From DATBLE01 sp963791425 (GTDB lineage Bacteria > Actinomycetota > Thermoleophilia > Gaiellales > Gaiellaceae), in assembly GCA_963791425.1 (NCBI GenBank), contig CAWBSE010000002.1, forward strand, positions 1 to 64,000: a DNA stretch of 64,000 nt, read 5' to 3'. The number at the start of each line of letters is the position of its first letter. Within the stretch, counting starts at the first letter, position 1. Below the pieces are notes generated by a model. That model was given only the letters and a program-made list of their open reading frames with translations. It did not search any database and was not told the origin of the DNA. The position numbers and the translations under genes are program-made. Positions 33,492 through 40,259 of this stretch are shown here, one piece after another.

Positions 33492-34088
33492 GCGACCACC
33501 GGCTTCGGCGTCGGGCTCGCGGACGTAGACCGGCTCGACCAGTTCGGCCGGCCCGCCCTCGCCGGCGAGCAGCGGCGTGGAAGCGCGCCCGCGGGACGTG
33601 CCGTTCGTCGTCGTCGTCCGGGACGACCCCGCCCGCCGCCTCGATCGTGTCCCGGTAGCGCACGGCCCCGTCGCCCACGTACGTCCGGCCGCTGTCCACT
33701 TCGAACACGTCCGGTGCCAGGCACGCGACATGTCCGGAAAGGACGGTGAAGATCTCGCCGCGCCTGGCGTCGATCACGGGCACCGCGCCGGGAGCGCCGG
33801 CCGCGAGCGCGTCGAGCGTCGAGACACCCGCGACCGGGAGGTCGAGCGCGAGCGCGAGCCCGCGCGCGGCCGCCAGGCCGATCCGCACGCCGGTGAAGCT
33901 GCCCGGGCCCGACGCCGACGGCGAGCACGTCGAGATCGGCGGGCGCCAGCCCGGCGTCACGGAGCAACTCGTCGGCGTCGCGCGAGGACGCCCGATGCGC
34001 GGCCCACGCGCTCGCCGAGCACGTCGCCGTCGCGGACGAGCGCTGAGGTCGCAACGCCGGTCGCAGTGTCAAATGCCAGGGTCAACAT
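33488..34088 (-). CDS. tsaB: TsaB, t6A synthesis scaffold/dimerisation protein (several frame breaks)
   Basis: TsaB is the inactive paralogue of TsaD and pairs with it in the threonylcarbamoyl transferase complex. From ATG 34088 the frame reads MLTLAFDTATGVATSALVRD, then after a +1 step DADELLRDAGLAPADLDVLA, after another (extra G in CCCGGGC) GSFTGVRIGLAAARGLALA and VIDARRGEIF, then after a third LLAGEGGPAELVEPVYVREP; a fourth step reaches the stop TGA 33488-33490 that overlaps rimI. All shifts are +1. The segment encoding about SGHVACLAPDVFE is repeat-derived DNA in frame. Gene order and motifs make the identity firm despite the breaks. Confidence 0.8.
33706..33734. repeat. Dispersed palindrome-family repeat inside tsaB, copy 4
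   Basis: These 29 bases are an exact reverse-complement match of 48269-48297. They contain the palindromic core GGTGCCAGGCAC followed by GCGACATGTC. The copy lies within the tsaB coding sequence and is read through in frame. TsaB relatives normally go from DARRxEVF to the next strand without such an insert, as far as I recall. Confidence 0.75.
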
Positions 34089-34497
34089 CGCCGTCGAGAA
34101 CGATCAGCCGCCGCGTCTCGTCCACGTGGCGGAACCGTACCCGGAGCCGCGGCGCGGGTAGCGACGCGCCGGCCGCCTCGGGCCACTCGACGAAGACGAT
34201 CGCGTCGTCGAAGTACGGCTCGAGCGCGCCCCAGTCGGCGTCGGACATGCCTTCGAAGCGGTACAGGTCGAGGTGCGAAATGGGAACCGGAGCGTCGTAG
34301 CGGTGGCCGATCGTGTAGGTCGGGCTCGTCACCGGACCGGTGACGCCGAGTGCGCGGCACGCGCCGCGCACGAACGTGGTCTTCCCGGAACCGAGCTCAC
34401 CTGACACGGCGACGACGTCGCCGGCGCGAAGTTGCACGGCGACGCGCGCGGCCAGCGCCTCGGTCTCCTCGGGAGAGCCTGTCTCGAGCTCGGTCAG
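34069..34497 (-). CDS. tsaE: TsaE, ATPase of t6A synthesis (apparent CTG start)
   Basis: A P-loop ATPase that drives turnover of the TsaBD complex. SGELGSGKTTFVRGA is Walker A; GPVTSPTYTIGHRY is the switch block; ISHLDLYRFEG and VFVEWPEAAG follow. The best start by homology includes TELETGSPEETEALAAR, which would be a CTG at 34495-34497 overlapping the upstream stop (CTGA), where neighbours have ATGA or GTGA. A GTG at 34437 would lose the conserved first helix. The product is about 142 residues, the usual length is 150. It overlaps tsaB by 20 bases. Confidence 0.85.
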   Translation of the reverse strand: MTELETGSPEETEALAARVAVQLRAGDVVAVSGELGSGKTTFVRGACRALGVTGPVTSPTYTIGHRYDAPVPISHLDLYRFEGMSDADWGALEPYFDDAIVFVEWPEAAGASLPAPRLRVRFRHVDETRRLIVLDGDVDPGI

Positions 34498-35123
34498 AAC
34501 AGGCCGAGTTGTACCGCGACCGGCTCGGGCTCCGGCTCGGCCGCGGGCAGCTCCGCCGCAGGCGCGGGCTCATGCGCGATCAGCGCAGGGATCTTCGCGA
34601 AGTCCTCCTCGAGCACCTTGAGCATCGCCGGCGTGTAGAGCGCGGCGGCCGGGTGATAGATCGGGAAGATCGTCACCGACATCTCGCCGTAGGTCACCTG
34701 CTGCGGCTGCCCGTGGATGCGCGTGATGCCGGTCTCCTTGCCGGTCAACTGCTTGGTCGCGTGGTTGCCGAGGGTGGCGATGATCCGGGGCTTGATCAGG
34801 GCGATCTGCTCGAACAGCCAGGGCTCGCACTTGAGCTTCTCCTCGGGCAGCGGGTCGCGGTTCCCCGGCGGGCGGCACTTCAGCGTGTTGGCGACGTAGA
34901 CGTCGGCGCGGGTGAGCCCGATGCCCTCGAGCAGCCGGTCGAGCAGCTTCCCGGCCTGGCCGACGAACGGGATCCCCTGCTGGTCCTCGTGGAAGCCTGG
35001 CGCCTCGCCGACGAACATCAGGTCGGCGTCGGGGTGACCGTTGCCGAACACCACCTGCGTCCGCCCCTGGCTCAGGGCGCAGCGCGTACAGGTCGAGGCC
35101 TCCGTCCTGAGCGCGTCGAGCAT
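34494..35123 (-). CDS. Family 4 uracil-DNA glycosylase
   Basis: A 209-residue base-excision repair enzyme with an iron-sulfur cluster. CTRCALSQGRTQVVFG holds two cluster cysteines; MFVGEAPGFHEDQQGIPFVG is the active-site motif A (GEAPG of family 4); NTLKCRPPGNRDPLPEE and KCEPWLFEQI bring the other cysteines; IFPIYHPAAAL is motif B with the catalytic His. It removes uracil from DNA. The C-terminal 30 residues are an Ala/Pro/Glu-rich tail ending in LGLF, which may bind the sliding clamp (inference). It starts with ATG and is the first gene of the tsaE-tsaB-rimI-tsaD run. Confidence 0.92.
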   Translation of the reverse strand: MLDALRTEASTCTRCALSQGRTQVVFGNGHPDADLMFVGEAPGFHEDQQGIPFVGQAGKLLDRLLEGIGLTRADVYVANTLKCRPPGNRDPLPEEKLKCEPWLFEQIALIKPRIIATLGNHATKQLTGKETGITRIHGQPQQVTYGEMSVTIFPIYHPAAALYTPAMLKVLEEDFAKIPALIAHEPAPAAELPAAEPEPEPVAVQLGLF

Positions 35124-35154
35124 CGGCGCGGAGTCTAGGAGATGTCCCGGATGC

Positions 35155-35370
35155 TCAGCCGCAGCCGCAGCCGCCGCCGCAGCACCCGCCGCCGCCGGCT
35201 GCGGTCTGCCCGAAGCTCGGCGCCGACTGCGCGCCGTGCGTCGCGAAGACCGAGAACTGCTGCTGCACCTTGGCGCTCGAGCAGTCCGGACACCTGGGCG
35301 TCTCGCCGTTGCGGACGAGCTCCTCGAAGTGGGACTCGCACTTCATGCACACGTATTCGTAGATCGGCAT
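35155..35370 (-). CDS. FmdB family zinc-ribbon protein
   Basis: A 71-residue protein. MPIYEYVCMKCESHFEEL and TPRCPDCSSAKVQQQFSVF give the two CxxC pairs of the FmdB (CxxC-CxxC-SSSS) putative regulatory domain, binding one zinc. The tail is a Gly/Cys-rich run with seven glycines and four cysteines that might bind another metal. The family is often annotated as a regulator of formamidase, but its role is not settled. The ATG at 35370 is divergent from the acetyltransferase gene, with only 25 bases between starts. Confidence 0.85.
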   Translation of the reverse strand: MPIYEYVCMKCESHFEELVRNGETPRCPDCSSAKVQQQFSVFATHGAQSAPSFGQTAAGGGGCCGGGCGCG

Positions 35371-35395
35371 GCCCGCGCAGTGTAGACATAGAGGC

Positions 35396-35965
35396 GTGAC
35401 GTGGGAAGGACAGCTACGGCCGACGCTGGAAGGCCGCATCGTCGCGCTCGAGCCGATCGAGCCGCGGCACGCCGACGGGCTGCGCGCGGCCGCCGCCGAC
35501 GAGCGCGCCTGGACGTGGATGACGACCCGCGACACCGAGGCCTGGCTCCAACGGGCGCTGGAGGCGACCGACGTGTTCCACTTCGTCGTGATCAAGGACG
35601 GCGTGGTGATCGGCTCGACCAGCTACCTCAGCGTCTTCCCCGAGCACCTGCGGCTGGAGATCGGCCACACCTGGAACACCCCCGCCGCCTGGGGCACGGG
35701 CGCCAACACCGACGCGAAGTACCTCCTGCTCCGCCACGCCTTCGAGACGCTCGGCGCGCGGCGCGTCGAGTTCAAGACCGACGCGAAGAACGAGCGTGCG
35801 CGGGCGGCGCTGGCGGCGATCCCCTCCGAGTTCGAAGGCATCCACCGCAAGCACATGATCGTCCGCGACGGCGAACGCCGCGACTCGGCGTGGTACGCCG
35901 TGATCGACGACCACTGGCCGCCCGTGAAGGCCACGCTCGAGCGCAGGATCGACTCCAAGAGCTAG
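35396..35965 (+). CDS. RimJ/RimL-type GNAT acetyltransferase
   Basis: A 189-residue protein. LEGRIVALEPIEPRHADGL is the typical RimJ/L N-terminus; FHFVVIKDGVVIGSTSYL is the central strand pair; EIGHTWNTPAAWGTGANTDA replaces the classical RxxGxG loop with the WGTG version of the family; RRVEFKTDAKNERARAAL follows. The substrate is probably a protein or small amine. Start GTG 35396 was chosen because GAGG precedes it and the upstream codons overlap the divergent FmdB start. Confidence 0.82.
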   Translation: MTWEGQLRPTLEGRIVALEPIEPRHADGLRAAAADERAWTWMTTRDTEAWLQRALEATDVFHFVVIKDGVVIGSTSYLSVFPEHLRLEIGHTWNTPAAWGTGANTDAKYLLLRHAFETLGARRVEFKTDAKNERARAALAAIPSEFEGIHRKHMIVRDGERRDSAWYAVIDDHWPPVKATLERRIDSKS

Positions 35966-36009
35966 ACTCCGCCGCAGCCCGGTACCCCGCGTGGGACTGG
36001 AGCAGCGAG

Positions 36010-36663
36010 ATGAACAGCGTCAACGTGATCGGACGCGGCCGCGTGGGCTCGGCCGTCGCCGCCCGCCTCGAGGAGCGGGGCGTCGAGCTGCGCGACGACG
36101 CCGAGCTCGTCGTCCTCTGCGTGCCCGACCGGGTGATCTCCGAGGTCGCGTGGTCGATCGACCAGGGGCCGTGGGTCGCGCACGTCTCCGGGGCGACCCC
36201 GCTGGCGGCGCTCGAGCCGCACACGAAGCGGCTCTCCGTGCACCCGCTGCAGACCTTCACGCTCGACCGCGGCCCCGAGCAGCTCGACGGCGCCTGGGCC
36301 GCCGTCACGGCCGAGAACGTGGAGGCCCGCTCGATGGGCTGGGATCTCGCAGGGACGCTCGGCCTCCTGCCGTTCGACCTCGCCGACTCGGACCGCGTGC
36401 TCTACCACGCCGGCGCCGCGATCGCCTCGAACTACCTCGTCACGCTCTATCGCTCGGCGGCGAGCCTGTTCGAGGACGCCGGCGCGCCGCCCGAGGCGCT
36501 CGTCCCGCTGATGACGCGCGTGATCGAGAACGGCTTCCAGCTGACCGGCCCGATCGCCCGCGGCGACTGGTCGGTGGTCGAGGCGCACATCGGTGCCCTA
36601 CACGACGCGCATCCAGAGCTCGAGCCGATGTACCGCGTGCTGGCGGAGGCGACCGCGCAGTGA
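36010..36663 (+). CDS. Rossmann-like DUF2520 protein (ketopantoate reductase-like)
   Basis: A 217-residue two-domain protein: an N-terminal NAD(P)-binding part (VNVIGRGRVGSAVAARL at residues 4-20; VVLCVPDRVISEVA) and a C-terminal helical DUF2520 part (ALVPLMTRVIENGFQLTGPI). The middle block HVSGATPLAAL and HPLQTFT are family landmarks. DUF2520 genes are often found next to panC/panB, as here, and may supply the ketopantoate reductase step for pantothenate, though I cannot prove that from sequence. It overlaps panC by four bases (GTGA). Confidence 0.82.
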   Translation: MNSVNVIGRGRVGSAVAARLEERGVELRDDAELVVLCVPDRVISEVAWSIDQGPWVAHVSGATPLAALEPHTKRLSVHPLQTFTLDRGPEQLDGAWAAVTAENVEARSMGWDLAGTLGLLPFDLADSDRVLYHAGAAIASNYLVTLYRSAASLFEDAGAPPEALVPLMTRVIENGFQLTGPIARGDWSVVEAHIGALHDAHPELEPMYRVLAEATAQ

Positions 36664-37427
36664 AGATCACCCGGACGATCGCGGAGACCCGTTCCGCACT
36701 GCGGGGGGTCGATGACATCGCACTCGTGCCGACAATGGGCGCGTACCACGCCGGCCACCTCTCCCTGTTCCGGGCGGCGCGCGCGGAGAGCGGAACCGTG
36801 GTCGCCAGCCTGTTCGTCAATCCGGCCCAGTTCGGCAACGGCGCCGACCTCGCGCACTACCCGCGCGACGAGGCAACGGACGCCGCGCTCGCGGCGGAGG
36901 AGGGCGTGGACGTGCTCTTCGCGCCCGCCGCCGAGGAGATCTACCCGCCCGGGTTCGAGACCTGGGTCGAGGTCGAGCAGGCCTCGCGCGGACTGGAGGG
37001 CGACGCCCGGCCCGGGCACTTCCGTGGGGTCGCGACGATCTGCCTGAAGCTGTTCAACATCGTGCGGCCGCAACGCGCCTACTTCGGCCAGAAGGACGCG
37101 CAGCAGGTCGAGGTGATCCGCCGCATGATCCGCGACCTCGACCTGGAGATCGACCTGCGGGTGCTCCCGACCGTCCGCGACGCCGACGGCCTCGCGCTCT
37201 CGTCGCGGAACACGCTGCTTTCTGACGGCGAGCGCTCAGTCGCGCTCGCCCTGCCGCGGGCTCTGGCCACCCGAGATCCAGAGAAGGCGCGCGAGTTGCT
37301 CTCCGGCATCGACGTCGACTACATCGAGGTCGCGCCCTTCGACCCGCCCGTCCTGGCCGGCGCCGTCCGCGTCGGCTCCACTCGACTGATCGACAACGTC
37401 CCGCTCGACCAAGGAGGCACCAAGTGA
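36660..37427 (+). CDS. panC: Pantothenate synthetase PanC
   Basis: A 255-residue ATP-dependent ligase that joins pantoate and beta-alanine. VPTMGAYHAGHLSLFRAAR is the HIGH-like nucleotide motif; VASLFVNPAQFG follows; FRGVATICLKLFNIVRPQRA and FGQKDAQQVEVIRRMI bind pantoate; LALSSRNTLLSD is the KMSKS-like region. The C-terminal domain is shorter than in E. coli. Start GTG 36660 overlaps the DUF2520 stop, and its own stop overlaps panB (GTGA), so the three genes are one translational unit. Confidence 0.93.
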   Translation: MKITRTIAETRSALRGVDDIALVPTMGAYHAGHLSLFRAARAESGTVVASLFVNPAQFGNGADLAHYPRDEATDAALAAEEGVDVLFAPAAEEIYPPGFETWVEVEQASRGLEGDARPGHFRGVATICLKLFNIVRPQRAYFGQKDAQQVEVIRRMIRDLDLEIDLRVLPTVRDADGLALSSRNTLLSDGERSVALALPRALATRDPEKARELLSGIDVDYIEVAPFDPPVLAGAVRVGSTRLIDNVPLDQGGTK

Positions 37428-38281
37428 GCGCCATGCCCGCCGGAAAGCTGCCGCTGCCCGAGCTCGCCGCGATGAAGGCGCGCGGCGACAAGATCGTGAT
37501 GGTCACCGCCTACGACGCTCCCGGTGCCCGGTTCGCCGAGGACGCAGGCATCGACATCGTCCTCGTCGGGGACACCGCGGCGATGGTCGTCCTCGGCTAC
37601 GAGGGCACGACGGTGCCGGTGACCGTGGACGAGATGCTGTTCCTGACGCGCACGGTCGCGGCGCACTCGAACCGACCGCTGGTCGTCGGCGACCTGCCGT
37701 TCGGCTCGTTCCAGGTGTCCGACGAGGACGCCGTCCGCACCGCGATCCGCTTCGTCAAGGAAGGCCGGGCGGACATCGTCAAGCTCGAGGGCGCCGGGCC
37801 CATGGTCTCGCGCGTCCGCCGGATCGTGGAAGCCGGCATCCCCGTGATGGGCCACATCGGACTCACTCCGCAGTCGGCGACGATGCTCGGCGGCTTCAAG
37901 ACGCAGGGCAAGACGGCCGAGGCGGCGCGGCAGCTGCTCGTCGACGCGCGTGAGCTCGAGGCCGCCGGTTGCTGCTCGATCGTGCTGGAGGCGATCCCCG
38001 CCCCGGTCGCGGCGCGCATCACCGCCGAGCTCACCATCCCGACGATCGGGATCGGCGCCGGCCCGGAGTGCGACGGCCAGGTGCTGGTCTACCACGACCT
38101 GCTCGGGCTCACCGAGGGGCATCTCCCCCGCTTCGTCAAGCGGTACGCGAACCTGTCGCGCGAGATCCGCGACGCGCTCGAGGCCTACGCGTCCGAGGTT
38201 CGCTCGGGGGCGTTCCCCGGCGAGGAGCACACCTACGAGATGTCGGAGGACGAGCTCGAGGCGTTCGCCGAGACGACGTAG
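37424..38281 (+). CDS. panB: 3-methyl-2-oxobutanoate hydroxymethyltransferase PanB
   Basis: A 285-residue TIM-barrel enzyme that makes ketopantoate from ketoisovalerate with methylene-tetrahydrofolate. MVTAYDAPGARFAEDAGID opens the barrel; VGDTAAMVVLGYEGT binds magnesium; VVGDLPFGSFQ, VKLEGAGPM and GHIGLTPQSATMLGGFK follow in normal order; VLEAIPAPVAARIT holds the catalytic Glu. Starts at GTG 37424 over the panC stop. Its 3' 49 bases overlap the convergent phosphatase gene. With panC and the DUF2520 gene it covers most of pantothenate synthesis; coaE for a later CoA step is at 56.9 kb. Confidence 0.95.
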   Translation: MSAMPAGKLPLPELAAMKARGDKIVMVTAYDAPGARFAEDAGIDIVLVGDTAAMVVLGYEGTTVPVTVDEMLFLTRTVAAHSNRPLVVGDLPFGSFQVSDEDAVRTAIRFVKEGRADIVKLEGAGPMVSRVRRIVEAGIPVMGHIGLTPQSATMLGGFKTQGKTAEAARQLLVDARELEAAGCCSIVLEAIPAPVAARITAELTIPTIGIGAGPECDGQVLVYHDLLGLTEGHLPRFVKRYANLSREIRDALEAYASEVRSGAFPGEEHTYEMSEDELEAFAETT

Positions 38282-38802
38282 AGCCAGCCCTCCCGCCAGA
38301 CGAACGGCGCGTCGACCAGCTGCGCGAGCGGCTCACCGTTGACGAGGTGGTCGAACGCCCAGCGGTTGGCCGAGTGGGCGATGACGACGATGCGCTCGCC
38401 GTCGTGGCGGGCGGCGACGTCGTCGAGGAAGCCGCGCGTCCGGTCGACGACCTGGCGGTAGCTCTCGCCGCCGGGGAACGGCTCGTCGACGTGGTCGCGG
38501 CGCACCGCCGTGACCGCCTCGACCGGGGCGCCGTTCAGCTCGCCGTAGTTGCACTCGCGGAGGCGGACGTCGTGGTGGACGGGGATGCCCGAGCCGCGGA
38601 AGGCGATCGCGGCGGTCTCGACCGCGCGGCCGAGGTCGGAGGCGTAGACGGCGGCGATCCCGTCGTCGCGCCGGCGCTCGCCCAGGGCCTGGGCCTGCTC
38701 GCGACCGGTGACGGAGAGGCGGCCGTCCAGCCAGCCGGTCGCGACGCCGCGCTCGTTGTCGATGCTGGTCGAGTGGGTCTCGTAGACGAGTTCGACGGCC
38801 AT
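38233..38802 (-). CDS. Histidine phosphatase (phosphoglycerate mutase-like)
   Basis: A 189-residue protein of histidine phosphatase branch 1. The catalytic His is in ELVYETHSTSIDNE, where THS replaces the usual RHG, so the conserved Arg beside it is lost. The rest is normal: GWLDGRLSVTGREQAQALG, VYASDLGRAVETA, LRECNYGELNG and IVVIAHSANRWAF (second His). The first-block change may lower or alter phosphatase activity. Convergent with panB. Confidence 0.82.
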   Translation of the reverse strand: MAVELVYETHSTSIDNERGVATGWLDGRLSVTGREQAQALGERRRDDGIAAVYASDLGRAVETAAIAFRGSGIPVHHDVRLRECNYGELNGAPVEAVTAVRRDHVDEPFPGGESYRQVVDRTRGFLDDVAARHDGERIVVIAHSANRWAFDHLVNGEPLAQLVDAPFVWREGWLYVVSANASSSSSDIS

Positions 38803-38806
38803 CGGC

Positions 38807-39457
38807 TCAGAAGACGAAGAACAGCAGCGAGAACAGCGTGAAGACGGCCGCGCCGACCGCGACGCCGGCGACGGCGCGCAGCCACGTCCAGCCGTTCAAG
38901 GTCTTCACCCCGAGGTAGAGGAGCGCGGCCGTCCAGGCGAGCAGCCCGGCGTCGATCACGCGGAACACCACCTCCGGGGCGCCGTGGTCGGAGCCGCCGC
39001 TCTGGAACGCGTCCGCCCCGAACATCGCCAGTCGCACGGGCCAGACGAAGACAAGGGCGAGCACCCACGGCGCGGTCGCGAGTGCGGTGACGTGGCGGGC
39101 CTGGCGGTACGACGCCGCGCTGTCGGCGGCCTTCCCACCGAGGAACACGGCGCCGCCGAGGACCCAGAAGTTCTGAATCGCGACGAGCAGGCCGGCGACG
39201 ACCGCCTCGACGAAGACGAGCAGCCAGTCGAACTCGACGTCGTCGAACAGGCTCCCCGCCGTCTTGGTGGAGAGGAAGATCGAGACGCCGGAGAGGAAGA
39301 CGATCGCGGTCAGCGGCTCCTGCCGGGCGGACGCAGCCTCGGGCGAGTCGTCCCGCACCCAGACGAAGACCGACCGCGGCGCGGTGAGCACACGCGCGAG
39401 CCGCCGCCACCAGTCGCGCTCGGCCTGCACCGGGCGGGTCTGCGCCTCCGCGCTCAT
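38807..39457 (-). CDS. Yip1-like multi-span membrane protein
   Basis: A 216-residue membrane protein with a cytosolic N-terminus (WWRRLARVLTAPRSVFVWVR) and about five spans. The arrangement (APRSVFxWVRD before the first span, ARHVTALATAPWVLAL in the middle) recalls Yip1-family proteins. No catalytic motif is present. It is four bases upstream of the histidine phosphatase gene and probably co-transcribed. Function unknown. Confidence 0.55.
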   Translation of the reverse strand: MSAEAQTRPVQAERDWWRRLARVLTAPRSVFVWVRDDSPEAASARQEPLTAIVFLSGVSIFLSTKTAGSLFDDVEFDWLLVFVEAVVAGLLVAIQNFWVLGGAVFLGGKAADSAASYRQARHVTALATAPWVLALVFVWPVRLAMFGADAFQSGGSDHGAPEVVFRVIDAGLLAWTAALLYLGVKTLNGWTWLRAVAGVAVGAAVFTLFSLLFFVF

Positions 39458-39547
39458 GCCCGCTTCGGTGCCGGCAAAGCCGGCACGTCGCTCATTGGTC
39501 GCCTCCGGACGAGCCTACTGCTCATGGCCGGAGGGTACTCGTCCAGA

Positions 39548-39571
39548 ATGTATGGTACTATGTATGGTACC
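39548..39571. promoter_or_regulatory. Tandem 12-bp repeats upstream of vapB, probable operator
   Basis: ATGTATGGTACT and ATGTATGGTACC stand head to tail (11 of 12 bases equal) 10 bases before the antitoxin ATG. The second includes the palindrome GGTACC. VapB-type ribbon-helix-helix antitoxins usually bind such repeats to repress their own promoter, so this is a likely operator; binding itself is inference. Confidence 0.55.
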
Positions 39572-39580
39572 TTGTCTCGC

Positions 39581-39805
39581 ATGATCAAGACGACCGTCTA
39601 TCTCCCGGCCCCGATGCTCAGGCGTTTGAAGCAGATCGCTGTGGAGAGCTCGGCGTCAGAGGCCGAGGTGATCCGGCGGGCGATCGACGAATACACGACC
39701 AGGAACGGTCCTCGACCCACCCTCGTCATCGACGCGCCGGGCATCCCGCCTGATCTCGCCGAGCGCGACGAGGACTATCTGGCCGAGGGTTTCGGGCGCG
39801 ATTGA
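39581..39805 (+). CDS. vapB: Ribbon-helix-helix antitoxin (VapB-like)
   Basis: A 74-residue protein. MIKTTVYLPAPMLRRLKQIA and SEAEVIRRAIDEY form the ribbon-helix-helix DNA-binding domain (residues 1-40); the C-terminal part (PPDLAERDEDYLAEGFGRD) is the acidic, toxin-neutralising tail. It is followed by the PIN toxin gene with a four-base overlap (TTGA), the standard type II toxin-antitoxin layout. Repeats just upstream are a probable operator. Confidence 0.85.
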   Translation: MIKTTVYLPAPMLRRLKQIAVESSASEAEVIRRAIDEYTTRNGPRPTLVIDAPGIPPDLAERDEDYLAEGFGRD

Positions 39806-40221
39806 TCATCCTCGACGCGAGCGGCCTCCTGGCCGCCCTGATGCCGTCCCAGCCCCTCCACCGCGCCGCTCGCGAGGCGCGGGACGGCGACGCCGGCCCA
39901 TTTCTGCTGTCGCCCTTCATCCTCGCCGAGGTGGATTATTTCGTCTCCAAATGGGCCGGTGCCGGCGCAGAACTGGAGTTCCTGGCGGAGGTGTCGCGTG
40001 GGGCATACCTGCTCGCACCGTTCGAGGCGGACGACCTCGCCGAGGCCGCCGCGGTCATCGACGCGCATCGGGAACTCGAGATCGGTCTGGCCGACGCGTC
40101 GATCGTCGTCCTTGCCGGCCGCTATCGCACCAACCGCGTGCTCACGCTCGACGAGCGCCACTTCCGCGCGCTACGAACGCCCGCGGGCAAGCCCTTCACG
40201 ATCCTGCCCGCCGACGCCTGA
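39802..40221 (+). CDS. vapC: PIN-domain toxin (VapC-like ribonuclease)
   Basis: A 139-residue PIN protein with a TTG start. The metal-binding acidic residues can be placed: Asp in IILDASGLLAAL, Glu in FILAEVDYF, and Asp in ADASIVVLAGRY followed by LTLDERHF. The family cleaves tRNA or rRNA, checked by the adjacent antitoxin. The length and motif order are complete, so it should be active. Confidence 0.87.
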   Translation: MIILDASGLLAALMPSQPLHRAAREARDGDAGPFLLSPFILAEVDYFVSKWAGAGAELEFLAEVSRGAYLLAPFEADDLAEAAAVIDAHRELEIGLADASIVVLAGRYRTNRVLTLDERHFRALRTPAGKPFTILPADA

Positions 40222-40259
40222 CGCTCGCGGCGCACGCCGCATTGCGCGACAATCAGGCG

